Source of the DNA: Naasia sp. SYSU D00057
GTDB taxonomy: Bacteria > Actinomycetota > Actinomycetes > Actinomycetales > Microbacteriaceae
Assembly: GCF_017916505.1 (NCBI RefSeq)
Contig: NZ_JAFMSZ010000001.1
Span: 1,240,001 to 1,304,000 of the forward strand
Reading direction: 5' to 3'
DNA: 64,000 nucleotides
In this document: piece by piece, positions 8,969 through 17,687 of the stretch
Layout: the number at the start of each line of letters is the position of its first letter
Position numbering within the stretch: the stretch's first letter is position 1
Notes under the pieces: model-generated
Told to the model about the DNA's origin: nothing
What the model saw: only the letters and a program-made list of their open reading frames with translations
Databases searched by the model: none
Translations under genes and position numbers: made by a program

Positions 8969-9874
8969 TCAGGCGGCGGGGCGGGGCAGGCGCTGGCAGT
9001 GGGGGCAGTAGTGGCTGCTGCGGTTCATGAAGCTCGTGCGCGCGATCGGCCGGCCGCAGCGGGCGCACGGCTTGCCCTGCTGGCCGTAGGCGTTGAGGCG
9101 CTGCGCGAAGTAGCCGGACGCGCCGTTCACGTTGACGTACTGAGCGTCGAAGCTCGTGCCGCCGTCCTCGAGCGCCCTCGCGAGCACGTGCCGCAGCTCC
9201 GCGAGCAGCGCCTTCCCCTTCGCGCGGGACAGGGACGCGGTCGGGGTGTCGAAGTGGAGGCGCGCCGCCCACAGCGCCTCGTCGGCGTAGATGTTGCCGA
9301 TGCCGCTGACGAGAGTCTGGTCGAGGAGGGCCCGCTTGATGCCGGTCCCCTTGCGCGCGAGCGCGGCGAGGAAGCGGCGGTCGTCGAACGCCGGGTCGAG
9401 CGGGTCGCGCGCGATGTGCGCCACCTGCGACGGCACCACCGGGTCGGGCGACCCGAAGCCGCCGGCCGCACCGTCGCGCGTCGGCACGAGGTCGTCGACC
9501 GCCATGGACCCGAAGATGCGCTGGTCGACGAAGGCGAGCGAGAGGGGCCCGTGCTCGGGCGACTCGACGTCGAGGCGGATGCGGAGGAGCCGGTCGTCCG
9601 AGGCGTCGATCGCGCGGAGCAGCACCTGGCCGCTCATGCCGAGATGCGCGACGAGCGTGCGGCCGCCGCCGGCGAGCGGCAGCCAGAGGAACTTGCCGCG
9701 GCGGACCGCGCCGGCGAAGCGGGAGCCGACCAGCTCGTCGACGAACGTGTCGGAGGTGCCGGCGTGCCGGCGCAGCGAGCGTACGTCGAGCACGCGCACG
9801 CCCGTGACGGTCGCGCCCGCGACGGCGGGCTCGAGGCCGGCGCGGACGGTCTCGACCTCGGGGAGCTCCGGCAC
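8969..9874 (-). CDS. mutM: Formamidopyrimidine-DNA glycosylase
   Basis: Fpg/MutM removes 8-oxoguanine and ring-opened purines from DNA and nicks the abasic site. The 301-residue protein starts PELPEVETVRAGLEP after the initiator; the catalytic Pro2 and Glu3 are present. A C-terminal zinc finger (CARCGRP...YCPHC) completes the family architecture. The start is GTG 9874, set by the requirement for Pro at position 2. The gene follows rnc with 1 nt spacing, the standard actinobacterial order. Confidence 0.97.
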   Translation of the reverse strand: MPELPEVETVRAGLEPAVAGATVTGVRVLDVRSLRRHAGTSDTFVDELVGSRFAGAVRRGKFLWLPLAGGGRTLVAHLGMSGQVLLRAIDASDDRLLRIRLDVESPEHGPLSLAFVDQRIFGSMAVDDLVPTRDGAAGGFGSPDPVVPSQVAHIARDPLDPAFDDRRFLAALARKGTGIKRALLDQTLVSGIGNIYADEALWAARLHFDTPTASLSRAKGKALLAELRHVLARALEDGGTSFDAQYVNVNGASGYFAQRLNAYGQQGKPCARCGRPIARTSFMNRSSHYCPHCQRLPRPAA

Positions 9875-9875
9875 G

Positions 9876-10613
9876 TCAGGCCCCGGGGTCGGGGGCGCCG
9901 GCCTTGCGCTTGTGCTTGACGAGGCGGTTCCAGGCCTCGAGCGCGGCGGCCATCTCGGCCTGCTTCTTGCTCGAGCCCTCACCGGTCGCGGTGACGAGGG
10001 TGCCGACGGTGACGGTGGCGGTGAACATCCGCGAGTGGTCCGGGCCGGTCGCCGTGATCGAGTAGGCGGGCAGGCCGGCGCCCCGTCGCGAGGCGACCTC
10101 CTGCAGGCTCGTCTTCGGATCCAGCGCGCCGAAGCGGTCGGGGTCGTCGGCGAGCGGCCGGACGAGGCGCAGCACGAGCGCGGTCGCGACCTCGTCGCCG
10201 GCGGAGAGGAACACGGCGCCGATGATCGCCTCTACGCAGTCCGCGAGGATCGACGACTTGTCGCGGCCACCCGTGCGGTCCTCGCCGCGCCCGAGCCGGA
10301 GGAACGCGCCGAGCCCCAGCCCGCGCGCGATCTCGGCCAGCGCGACACTCGAGACGAGGCTCGCGCGGCGCTTGGCGAGGTCGCCCTCGTCGAGATCCGG
10401 GTGCTCGGTGAACAGCTGCACCGTCACGGCCTTGCCGAGGATGGCGTCGCCGAGGAACTCGAGCCGCTCGTTGTGGGGCAGCCGGCCGTGCTCGTACGCG
10501 TACGAGCGGTGGGTGAGCGCCAACTCGAGGAGGCCCGGGTCGATGTCGACGCCGAGCCTCTCGATCAGGATGCCGCGGTCCGCGGCATCCGCAGGTGCGG
10601 AGCTACCGCCCAA
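9876..10613 (-). CDS. rnc: Ribonuclease III
   Basis: RNase III cuts double-stranded RNA in rRNA and mRNA processing. The 245-residue protein has the catalytic signature HNERLEFLGDAILG (about residues 47-60), the second acidic cluster DCVEAIIGAVFL, and a C-terminal double-stranded RNA-binding domain ending GSSKKQAEMAAALEAW. The only near start is TTG 10613, one base after the rpmF stop, which implies translational coupling. The next in-frame positions would cut into the conserved N-terminal helix. Confidence 0.96.
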   Translation of the reverse strand: MGGSSAPADAADRGILIERLGVDIDPGLLELALTHRSYAYEHGRLPHNERLEFLGDAILGKAVTVQLFTEHPDLDEGDLAKRRASLVSSVALAEIARGLGLGAFLRLGRGEDRTGGRDKSSILADCVEAIIGAVFLSAGDEVATALVLRLVRPLADDPDRFGALDPKTSLQEVASRRGAGLPAYSITATGPDHSRMFTATVTVGTLVTATGEGSSKKQAEMAAALEAWNRLVKHKRKAGAPDPGA

Positions 10614-10614
10614 G

Positions 10615-10818
10615 TCAGACGTCGGCGACCTTGCGGCCCTTGTACTCGAGGTACAGCTCGGTGCCCTGGGAGTCCTCGACGACCTTCGCGCGGTGCGGAA
10701 GGCTGTAGGTGACCTTGCCGTTCTCGATGGTCTTCACCAGGGTCGGCACGGAGGCCTTCCACTGGGAGCGGCGGGCGTGGGTGTTGGCGCGCGACTTCTT
10801 CCGCTTGGGAACAGCCAT
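10615..10818 (-). CDS. rpmF: Large ribosomal subunit protein bL32
   Basis: The 67-residue protein starts [21 protein letters not shown], the diagnostic bL32 N-terminus. The zinc-binding cysteines found in some bL32 forms are absent, so this is the Cys-minus type. It starts 4 nt after the end of the YceD gene and just before rnc, forming a yceD-rpmF-rnc-mutM operon. Confidence 0.98.
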   Translation of the reverse strand: MAVPKRKKSRANTHARRSQWKASVPTLVKTIENGKVTYSLPHRAKVVEDSQGTELYLEYKGRKVADV

Positions 10819-10821
10819 GGG

Positions 10822-11364
10822 TTATCTCTCTTCTCTCGGAACGTCCGGGTTGTCGCGGTCCGCGCCCTCAGCGAGAGGGGCGAGCGCCGCCCACCGCTCA
10901 TCGAGGGGGGCCTCGCGCTCATCGTCCGCGAGCACCAGCGCGATGCCTTCGGGAAGCTCGACCTGTTCGGTCTCCCCCGGCTTCACCGGCTGGAACGGCA
11001 GTGCCAGCACCACCGCGTCCCTCACGACCTGTTCAAGATCCACGTGGTCGCCTTGAACCTCGTAGTCGGAAGGAACCTCAGAAGGATACGCGAAAAGCTC
11101 CTGGAATTCGACCTCGACGGGGAGGTCGAAGTCGTCGAGCGTGCGCGCGTCCTGGGCGTCGGCGACGGTGCTCACGCTGCCCGTCGCGAGGATCCCCTCG
11201 TGCACGGACTCGAGCCGGACCTCCAGGTGCACGTCGCGTCCCTCGGGTACCCAGGCGAGCCCCTCGCCGAGCCGCTCGGGCGCCGCGACGCTGAACTCGC
11301 GTTCGCGCTGCTCCCCCGGGCGGTTCACGATGTCCCGGATGTTGACCAGGTAGTTCGCTGCCAC
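10822..11364 (-). CDS. YceD/DUF177 family protein
   Basis: A 180-residue acidic protein of the YceD (DUF177) family, which is found directly upstream of rpmF across bacteria and is linked to 23S rRNA accumulation. It shows the family's central LDDFDLPVEVEFQELF and a C-terminal LPFQPVKPGE region. The Cys residues present in many homologues near the C-terminus are missing. The start is GTG 11364, six nucleotides after a TAAACT -10 box, so it is probably leaderless and the first gene of the rpmF operon. Confidence 0.9.
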   Translation of the reverse strand: MAANYLVNIRDIVNRPGEQREREFSVAAPERLGEGLAWVPEGRDVHLEVRLESVHEGILATGSVSTVADAQDARTLDDFDLPVEVEFQELFAYPSEVPSDYEVQGDHVDLEQVVRDAVVLALPFQPVKPGETEQVELPEGIALVLADDEREAPLDERWAALAPLAEGADRDNPDVPREER

Positions 11365-11370
11365 GGGGGC

Positions 11371-11376
11371 AGTTTA
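11371..11376 (-). promoter_or_regulatory. -10 box TAAACT, leaderless start of yceD
   Basis: On the minus strand TAAACT (11376 to 11371) is followed by 6 nt and GTG 11364. It separates the yceD-rpmF-rnc-mutM operon from the catabolic operon upstream. Confidence 0.6.
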
Positions 11377-11416
11377 CGCCGCGCACGCAGGGGGTCCCGT
11401 CCGCGCGAGACCCCGT

Positions 11417-12766
11417 CTACAGCGCGGCGAGCGCCTCGTCGAGGATCGCGAGGCCGCGCTCGGCCTCCTCGCGCGTGATCACACAGGGCGGGACCACGTG
11501 GATCCGGTTGTCGGCGCTGAAGGGCAGCATGCCGCGCCGCAGCAGGTCGGCCTTGAGACGGCCGAGCTCCTGCGCCCCGAGGGGGCTCCGCGACGCCCGG
11601 TCGCCGACGAGGTCGAGCGCCCAGAAGACGCCGACGCCGCGCACCTCGCCGATCACCTCGTGCTTCTCCGCGAGCGCGGCGAGGCCGGGGCCCAGCACGT
11701 CGCGGCCGATCGCGGCCGCGTTCTCGACGATGCCCTCCTCCTCCATGGCGTCGAGGGCGGCGACGATCGACGCCATCGCGAGCGGGTGGCCCGAGTAGGT
11801 GAGGCCGCCCGGGAACACGGCGTCGTCGAACTGCTCGGCGATCCACGGCGGGATGATGACGCCGCCGGCGGGCACGTAGCCCGAGTTGACGCCCTTCGCG
11901 AAGGTGACGAGGTCGGGGACGACGCCCTCCGGGTTGACGCCCGGGTTCTGGAACGCGAACCAGTCGCCGGTGCGGCCGAAGCCCGCCATGACCTCGTCGA
12001 GGATGAGCACGATGCCGTACTTGTCGGCGAGCGCGCGGACCCCCGCGAGGTAGCCGGGCGGCGGGACGAGCACGCCGGCCGTGCCGGGGATCGTCTCGAG
12101 CAGCAGGGCCGCGATCGAGGAGGCGCCCTCCGCCTGGATGACGCGCTCGAGGTGGTGCAGGGCGCGCTCGCTCTCCTGCTCCGGGGAGTCGGACCAGAAC
12201 TCGCTGCGGTAGGCGAACGGGCCGAAGAAGTGCACATGGGCGCGCGCGTACTCGTTGGGCACGCGCCGCCAGTCGCCGGTGGCGGTGATGGCCGCGCCGG
12301 TGTTGCCGTGGTACGAGCGGTAGGTGGAGAGCACCTTGTCGCGGCCGGTGACCAGGCGGGCGAGACGGATCGCGTTCTCGTTGGCGTCGGCGCCGCCGTT
12401 GGTGAAGAACACCTTCGAGAACTCGTCGCCCGCGCGGGCGAGGATGCGCGAGGCGGCCTCCCCGCGCGCCAGGTTGGCGTGGGCGGGCGCCACCGTCGTC
12501 AGCAGCTCGGCCTGCGCCTTGATGCCCGCGAGCACCTTCGGATGCTGGTGCCCGATGTTGACGTTGACGAGCTGGCTCGAGAAGTCGAGGTACTCCTTGC
12601 CGGCGCCGTCCCAGACCGTGCTGCCGAGTCCGCCGGCGATGACCATCGGAGCGAGTGCCGCCTGCGCCGACCAGGAGTGGAAGACGTGCGCCCGGTCGAG
12701 CTCGAGCGCGCGGCGCCCCTCGTCGGCGTCGGCGGCGGTGCCGCGTGCGGGGGTGGCGAGTGTCAT
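11417..12766 (-). CDS. Class III (omega) aminotransferase, beta-alanine-type candidate
   Basis: A 449-residue PLP-dependent class III aminotransferase. Visible landmarks are FFTNGGADANENAIRLAR (phosphate-binding region), YRSYHGNTGAA, LILDEVMAGFGRTG (Asp that holds the PLP ring nitrogen) and the Schiff-base lysine in VTFAKGVNSGY. It closes an operon holding a dihydropyrimidinase and a C-N hydrolase, whose product from uracil would be beta-alanine. The likely role is therefore beta-alanine (or 3-aminoisobutyrate) transamination to malonate semialdehyde; this is inferred from context. ATG 12766 was taken. Confidence 0.9.
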   Translation of the reverse strand: MTLATPARGTAADADEGRRALELDRAHVFHSWSAQAALAPMVIAGGLGSTVWDGAGKEYLDFSSQLVNVNIGHQHPKVLAGIKAQAELLTTVAPAHANLARGEAASRILARAGDEFSKVFFTNGGADANENAIRLARLVTGRDKVLSTYRSYHGNTGAAITATGDWRRVPNEYARAHVHFFGPFAYRSEFWSDSPEQESERALHHLERVIQAEGASSIAALLLETIPGTAGVLVPPPGYLAGVRALADKYGIVLILDEVMAGFGRTGDWFAFQNPGVNPEGVVPDLVTFAKGVNSGYVPAGGVIIPPWIAEQFDDAVFPGGLTYSGHPLAMASIVAALDAMEEEGIVENAAAIGRDVLGPGLAALAEKHEVIGEVRGVGVFWALDLVGDRASRSPLGAQELGRLKADLLRRGMLPFSADNRIHVVPPCVITREEAERGLAILDEALAAL

Positions 12767-12827
12767 GTGCGTTCTTTCGTGTCGGAAAGGGTGCGGCCGG
12801 GAAGGACTCCCGGCCGCACCGCGGGTG

Positions 12828-14003
12828 CTAGTTGCCGCCCTCGTTGAGGGTGACCTCGATCGGCGTGAAGTCCTCGCCGATCACATCCTCGCCCTCTTCC
12901 TGGAGCTCCGCGAGGGCCTGCTCGACGTACTCGTTCGAGTAGGCGGTCTCCGGCGGGTCGTCCGTGATGATGGTGGCGCCGGTCTCGTTCTCGGTGCTCT
13001 TGGCGATCTCGACCGTCTGCGCCCAGGCGTCCTCGTCGATCATGCCGATGCCGCCCGACGTCGACGGCCAGATGAGCTTGTTCACCTCGTTCGTCATCCA
13101 GAGCTGGTGGCTCGTGCCGAGCGTCGACCCGGCGGCGGTGACGATGTCGGCCGCCTCCTCCGGGTTGTCGCGGGCGAAGATCCAGCCCTTGATCGACGCC
13201 TTGATGAAGGCGACCGTCGTCTCCTGATACTCCTCCTCCTCGGCGAGCCGGTCCGCGTCGGCCCAGATCGCGTCCTGGAGCATGGCGGTGCCCTCCTCGT
13301 TCCAGTCGATGACGTTGAGGTCCTCGGGCTGGTAGAGCTCGCCGGTGTCCGGGTTCACCGTCTCGAGCACCTGCGCGTACTCGTTGTAGGTCATCGCCTG
13401 CGCGGCGTCGATGTCGCCCGCCAGGAACGCGTTCATGTCGAACTGCTGCTGCACGAGCGTGATGTCGCCGAGGGCGACACCCGCCTTCTGCATGCCCGCG
13501 AAGAGCTCCCACTCGTTGCCGAAGCCCCAGCTGCCGACCGTGTGGCCGGCGAGGTCCGCCGCGGTGGTGATGTCCTTGTCCTTGAACGAGATCTGGGTCG
13601 TCGCGCTGCGCTCGAAGATCTGCGCGACGTCCGTGACGTTGGTGCCCTGCTCGATCGAGCCGAGCACCTTGGGCACCCAGGAGATCGCGTAGTCGGCGGC
13701 GCCCGCCGCGATCTCGTCGATCGGCACGGTGTCGGTGCCGGACTCCTGGATGGTGACGTCGAGCCCCTCCTCCTCGTAGTAGCCCTGGTCGAGCGCCGCG
13801 TAGTAGCCGGCGAACTGCGCCTGGGCGACCCACTGGAGCTGCAGCGTGACCGGGGTCAGCTCTCCCCCGCCGTCCCCGCCTCCGCCGCCCGTGCCACCGC
13901 CGGTGTCGCCGCCCGACCCGCTCCCCGAGCACCCGCTCAAGGCGAGGGCGCTGATGGCGCTGACCGCGGCGATGCCGGGCAGCAGCCGAATGCTGTGTCT
14001 CAT
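12828..14003 (-). CDS. ABC transporter substrate-binding lipoprotein, NMT1/THI5-like
   Basis: A secreted lipoprotein (about 391 residues) with signal peptide and lipobox LALSGC, a Gly/Ser-rich linker, then a periplasmic-binding fold starting LQLQWVAQAQFAGYYAALDQGYY. That opening is typical of the NMT1/THI5-like family, which binds pyrimidines and related heterocycles. It should deliver substrate to the two permeases and ATPase next door. ATG 14003 was preferred to GTG 14006 because AGGAGG sits 5 nt before the ATG. The pyrimidine-catabolic context suggests a pyrimidine, hydantoin or ureide ligand. Confidence 0.92.
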   Translation of the reverse strand: MRHSIRLLPGIAAVSAISALALSGCSGSGSGGDTGGGTGGGGGDGGGELTPVTLQLQWVAQAQFAGYYAALDQGYYEEEGLDVTIQESGTDTVPIDEIAAGAADYAISWVPKVLGSIEQGTNVTDVAQIFERSATTQISFKDKDITTAADLAGHTVGSWGFGNEWELFAGMQKAGVALGDITLVQQQFDMNAFLAGDIDAAQAMTYNEYAQVLETVNPDTGELYQPEDLNVIDWNEEGTAMLQDAIWADADRLAEEEEYQETTVAFIKASIKGWIFARDNPEEAADIVTAAGSTLGTSHQLWMTNEVNKLIWPSTSGGIGMIDEDAWAQTVEIAKSTENETGATIITDDPPETAYSNEYVEQALAELQEEGEDVIGEDFTPIEVTLNEGGN

Positions 14004-14070
14004 CACTTCCTCCTCGTTGTGCTGCTTCCTCGTAGTGCTGGTGGTGCTCCATCCGCGCGAGGCGGACGTG

Positions 14071-14838
14071 TCAGGCGTGGCCGCGGTGCCGGTTCGCCAG
14101 GATCTCGAGAGCGAGGGTGACGCAGTAGAAGGCGAGCCCGAGCAGGATCGCCCCTCCGACGTAGGCCCACGCGAGGGCGTAGTTGCTGCTCGACACGGCG
14201 CTCGTGATGGCGCGGCCGACGCCGTCGATCGGGCCGCCGAAGTACTCGGCGACGAGGGCGGAGATGACCGCGAGGGACGACGCGATCCGGAAGCCGGTGA
14301 AGACGTAGGGCAGCGCGACGGGCAGCGTCACCGTCCGGGTGGCCTGCCAGGGCGACGCCGCGTACGCCTTCATGAGGTCGCGGTGCACGGGGCGCACCTG
14401 GCGGAGGCCGCGGAGCGTGTTGAGGAAGACGGGGATGAACACCGCGATCGCGGCGACCAGCTGCCGGGCGGTCTGCGCGTTGGCCCCGAACATCGTGTAG
14501 AAGACGGGCGCGAGCGCGACGATCGGGACCACGGCGAGGCCCGCGACGAGCGGGGCGGTGATCTGGTCGACCACCCGCACGAGCGCGGCGAGGACCGCGA
14601 ACAGGATGCCGACGATCGAGCCGAGCATGAGCCCGACGAGGGCGTTCCAGCCGGTGAGGAGCGCGCTCGCGAGGATCGTGTCCGGGGTCTGCCCGAAGGC
14701 GGTGCCGATCGCGAGCGGGCTGGGGATCACGAACGGCTTGACGTCGAACACGACGACGACGAGCTGCCACAGCGCGAGCGCGGCGATCCCGAGCACGATC
14801 GGGGCCACGACCGTGCGCGCCGCCGTCGCGCCGCGCAT
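14071..14838 (-). CDS. ABC transporter permease
   Basis: A 255-residue inner-membrane permease of the NitT/TauT-SsuC type, with about six hydrophobic segments and the EAA-like loop LMKAYAASPWQATRTVTLP that contacts the ATPase. It overlaps the ATPase gene by ATGA. It is one of two different permeases in this operon (the other at 15736-16656), so the importer probably has a heterodimeric membrane core. Confidence 0.93.
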   Translation of the reverse strand: MRGATAARTVVAPIVLGIAALALWQLVVVVFDVKPFVIPSPLAIGTAFGQTPDTILASALLTGWNALVGLMLGSIVGILFAVLAALVRVVDQITAPLVAGLAVVPIVALAPVFYTMFGANAQTARQLVAAIAVFIPVFLNTLRGLRQVRPVHRDLMKAYAASPWQATRTVTLPVALPYVFTGFRIASSLAVISALVAEYFGGPIDGVGRAITSAVSSSNYALAWAYVGGAILLGLAFYCVTLALEILANRHRGHA

Positions 14839-15683
14839 CAGCGGTTCTCCACTCCGCGGACGGCGCCGCGCGCGGCCTGCTCGCCGTGCAGCAGCTCGCG
14901 CACGGCGCTGACGCTCGCGAAGAAGTGCTCGTCCTCGCGGAGCGCGTCGCCCCGCTCCCCCGCGCGGCCGAGGTCGACGTCGAGGATGTCGCGGATGCGG
15001 CCGGGCCGCGGCGACATCACGACCACCCGGTTGGAGAGGAAGACGGCCTCGGGGATCGAGTGCGTCACGAACACGACGGCCGCTCCGGTCTCCGCGCAGA
15101 TCCGAACGAGCTCGGTCTGCATGCGCTCCCGCGTCATCTCGTCGAGGGCGCCGAACGGCTCGTCCATCAGCAGCAGGCGCGGGCTCTCGGCGATCGCGCG
15201 GGCGATGGCGACGCGCTGCTGCATGCCGCCGGAGAGCTGGTCGGGGTAGGAGCCGCCGAAGTCCGCGAGCCCGACGAGCTCGAGCAGCTCGGTGACGCGA
15301 GCCGCGCGCTCGGCGCGGCCGGCGCCGTGCAGCTCGAGCGGCAGCTCGACGTTGGCGCGGACGGTGCGCCACGGGAGGAGGCCGGCCTGCTGGAAGGCGA
15401 TGCCGTACTCCTGATCGATGCGCGCCTGCCGCGGCGTCTTGCCGAAGACGCTCACGGCTCCCGTCGTGGGGCTGTCGAGGTCGGCGATGAGGCGGAGGAG
15501 CGTGCTCTTGCCGCAGCCGGACGGGCCGATGAGCGAGACGAACTCGCCGGGCGCGACGGTGAGGTCGATGTCCTGCAGCGCCGTGACGGTGCCGCTCCTG
15601 GTCGAGAACGTCTTGTCGACGCCCGTGACGGAGACGGCGGGCGCCCCGATCGGCGCAGAGCCGGTGCTGGGCAGATCGGTCAT
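14838..15683 (-). CDS. ABC transporter ATP-binding protein
   Basis: A 281-residue nucleotide-binding subunit of the NitT/TauT type. Walker A is GPSGCGKST, the Q-loop lies in IAFQQAGLLPW, the signature is LSGGMQQR, Walker B is LLLMDEPFGALD and the switch His is in FVTHSIPEAV. It energises the pyrimidine/hydantoin-type importer. It sits between the two permease genes, overlapping the downstream one. Confidence 0.95.
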   Translation of the reverse strand: MTDLPSTGSAPIGAPAVSVTGVDKTFSTRSGTVTALQDIDLTVAPGEFVSLIGPSGCGKSTLLRLIADLDSPTTGAVSVFGKTPRQARIDQEYGIAFQQAGLLPWRTVRANVELPLELHGAGRAERAARVTELLELVGLADFGGSYPDQLSGGMQQRVAIARAIAESPRLLLMDEPFGALDEMTRERMQTELVRICAETGAAVVFVTHSIPEAVFLSNRVVVMSPRPGRIRDILDVDLGRAGERGDALREDEHFFASVSAVRELLHGEQAARGAVRGVENR

Positions 15684-15735
15684 GCGCTTCTTCCTTCGAG
15701 AGCGGACGGGAGCGGCGGCGCGGCCGGGACACCGG

Positions 15736-16656
15736 TCATGCGCTCACCTCACCGCGGCGGAAACGGCCGAGCGCGAGGCCCAGCAGGGCGACGAACCCGG
15801 CGGCGGCGAGGCCGAGCAGCACCGCGCCGAGGATCGGGGCCCACGTCTTGGCGGGGTCGCCGCTGCCGGACTGGGCGTACTCGATGATCATCCGGCCGAT
15901 GCCGCCGCGGAGGCCGATGGAGACCTCGGCGACGACGGCGCCGACGACCGCGTTCGCGGCGGCGAGCCGGAGCGCGGGCAGCAGGTAGGGCACGCTCGCG
16001 GGCAGCCGCAGGCGCCAGAGCGTCACCCACCAGCCGACCGCGTAGGAGCGGAACAGCTCGACGTGGTTGGTGTCCGGCGACCCGAGACCGCGGAGGGCGC
16101 CGATCGCGACCGGGAAGAAGGCGAGGTAGGACGCGATGACGGCCACGCTCATCCACCCCTCCCACTGGAAGGAGCCGATCTCGATCTGCGAGCCCCAGCG
16201 TCGCACGAGCGGGGCTATGGCGATGAGCGGCACGGTCTGGCTGAGCACGATCCACGGCAGCACCGCGGACTCGGCGGTGCGGAACCGCTGCATGAGCAGC
16301 GCGAGCGCCATCCCGACCACCACGCCGACGAGCCAGCCGACCCCCGCGACGCCGAGCGAGAACGCGGCCGCGCCGAGCACCGCCTGCCAGACCGGCGGCG
16401 AGCCGGCGGTGCTGTTCACCGGCTGGCCGAGGCGGGCGAGCACGTCCCAGACGTGCGGCATCGCGAGGTCCGTGGTGCGCGGCAGCACGGTGAGGCCCCC
16501 GACCACCACGCCGCCCTCCGGGCCGAGCGCCTTGTAGAGCTCCCACATGGCGGCGAGCAGCAGGATGCCCAGGGCACCGAGCCCGACCTGCCGCCACCGC
16601 GCGCCCGCGCCGATGCGGCGCCGCAGCCGCGACCCCACCATCCCGGCTGCGCTCAT
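15736..16656 (-). CDS. ABC transporter permease
   Basis: A 306-residue permease with about six membrane segments and an EAA-type loop ELFRSYAVGWWVTLWRLRLP. It is the second, diverged membrane subunit of the importer. ATG 16656 was chosen; GTG 16662, which overlaps the upstream stop as GTGA, is an equally possible start adding two residues. Confidence 0.92.
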   Translation of the reverse strand: MSAAGMVGSRLRRRIGAGARWRQVGLGALGILLLAAMWELYKALGPEGGVVVGGLTVLPRTTDLAMPHVWDVLARLGQPVNSTAGSPPVWQAVLGAAAFSLGVAGVGWLVGVVVGMALALLMQRFRTAESAVLPWIVLSQTVPLIAIAPLVRRWGSQIEIGSFQWEGWMSVAVIASYLAFFPVAIGALRGLGSPDTNHVELFRSYAVGWWVTLWRLRLPASVPYLLPALRLAAANAVVGAVVAEVSIGLRGGIGRMIIEYAQSGSGDPAKTWAPILGAVLLGLAAAGFVALLGLALGRFRRGEVSA

Positions 16657-16658
16657 CG

Positions 16659-17675
16659 TCACGCCTTCGCGGTGATGGCGTCGCGCAGTGCAGGGATGAC
16701 CGTCTCGCCGTACACGCGGAGGGTCTCCTCCTTGTTGTCGTGCTGCAGGTAGCCGGCGAACTGGTCCACTCCGAGCGCCTTCAGGCGCTCGAGCTTCTCG
16801 ATGTGCTGCTCGGCGGTGCCGAGCACGCAGAACCGGTCGACGATCTCGTCGGGCACGAAGGTGGTGTGCGTGTTGCCGGCGCGGCCGTGCTCGTTGTAGT
16901 CGTACTCCTGCCGACCCTTGATGTAGTCGGTGAGCGCCTGCGGAACCGCGCCGCTGCTGCCGTACTTCGCGACGATGTCGGCCACATGGTTGCCCACCAT
17001 GCCGCCGAACCAGCGGCACTGGTCGCGCATGTGCTCCCAGTCGTCGCCGATGTAGAAGGGAGCGGCGACGCAGAACTTGACCGACGCCGGGTCGCGGCCC
17101 GCCTTCTCGGCGGCCTCGCGGACGGTGCGGATCATCCACTCGGCGATGTCGACGTCGGCGAGCTGCAGGATGAAGCCGTCGCCGACCTCCCCCGCGAGCT
17201 TGAGGGCGAGCGGGCCGTACGCGGCCACCCACACCTCGAGCTCGCTGCCGACGCTCCACGGGAACCGCAGCGTCGCCCCGTTGTACTCGACCGCCCGCGA
17301 GTTGCCGAGCTCGCGGATGACGTGGATCGACTCCCGCAGCTCCTTCAGCGTCGTCGGCTTGCCGTTCGTCACGCGGACGGCGGAGTCGCCGCGGCCGATG
17401 CCGCAGATCGTGCGGTTGCCGTACATCTCGTTGAGCGTCGCGAACACGGACGCGGTGACCGTCCAGTCGCGGGTCGCGGGGTTGGTGACGAACGGGCCCA
17501 CCTTGATCCGCCGCGTCTCGGCGAGGATCTGGCTGTAGATGACGTACGGCTCCTGCCACAGCAGGTGTGAGTCGAACGTCCACACGTGGCTGAACCCGTG
17601 CTGCTCGGCGAGCTTCGCGAGCGCCACGGTCCGCGACGCCGGCGGGTTGGTCTGCAGGACCGCTCCGAACTCCAT
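16659..17675 (-). CDS. LLM-class (F420 or flavin) oxidoreductase in the pyrimidine operon
   Basis: A 338-residue luciferase-like TIM-barrel protein (MEFGAVLQTNPPASRTVALAKLAEQHGF...). It contains FVTNPATRDWTVTASVFATLNEMYG and CGIGRGDSAVR, typical of F420-type LLM enzymes. I recall this as the TIGR03842-like group that recurs beside dihydropyrimidinase genes. The cofactor could be F420 or FMN. It lies inside the catabolic operon, 12 nt after hydA. No dihydropyrimidine dehydrogenase is present in the window, so a ring-redox role is conceivable, but this is speculation. Confidence 0.88.
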   Translation of the reverse strand: MEFGAVLQTNPPASRTVALAKLAEQHGFSHVWTFDSHLLWQEPYVIYSQILAETRRIKVGPFVTNPATRDWTVTASVFATLNEMYGNRTICGIGRGDSAVRVTNGKPTTLKELRESIHVIRELGNSRAVEYNGATLRFPWSVGSELEVWVAAYGPLALKLAGEVGDGFILQLADVDIAEWMIRTVREAAEKAGRDPASVKFCVAAPFYIGDDWEHMRDQCRWFGGMVGNHVADIVAKYGSSGAVPQALTDYIKGRQEYDYNEHGRAGNTHTTFVPDEIVDRFCVLGTAEQHIEKLERLKALGVDQFAGYLQHDNKEETLRVYGETVIPALRDAITAKA

Positions 17676-17687
17676 GTCAGGCCCCCA

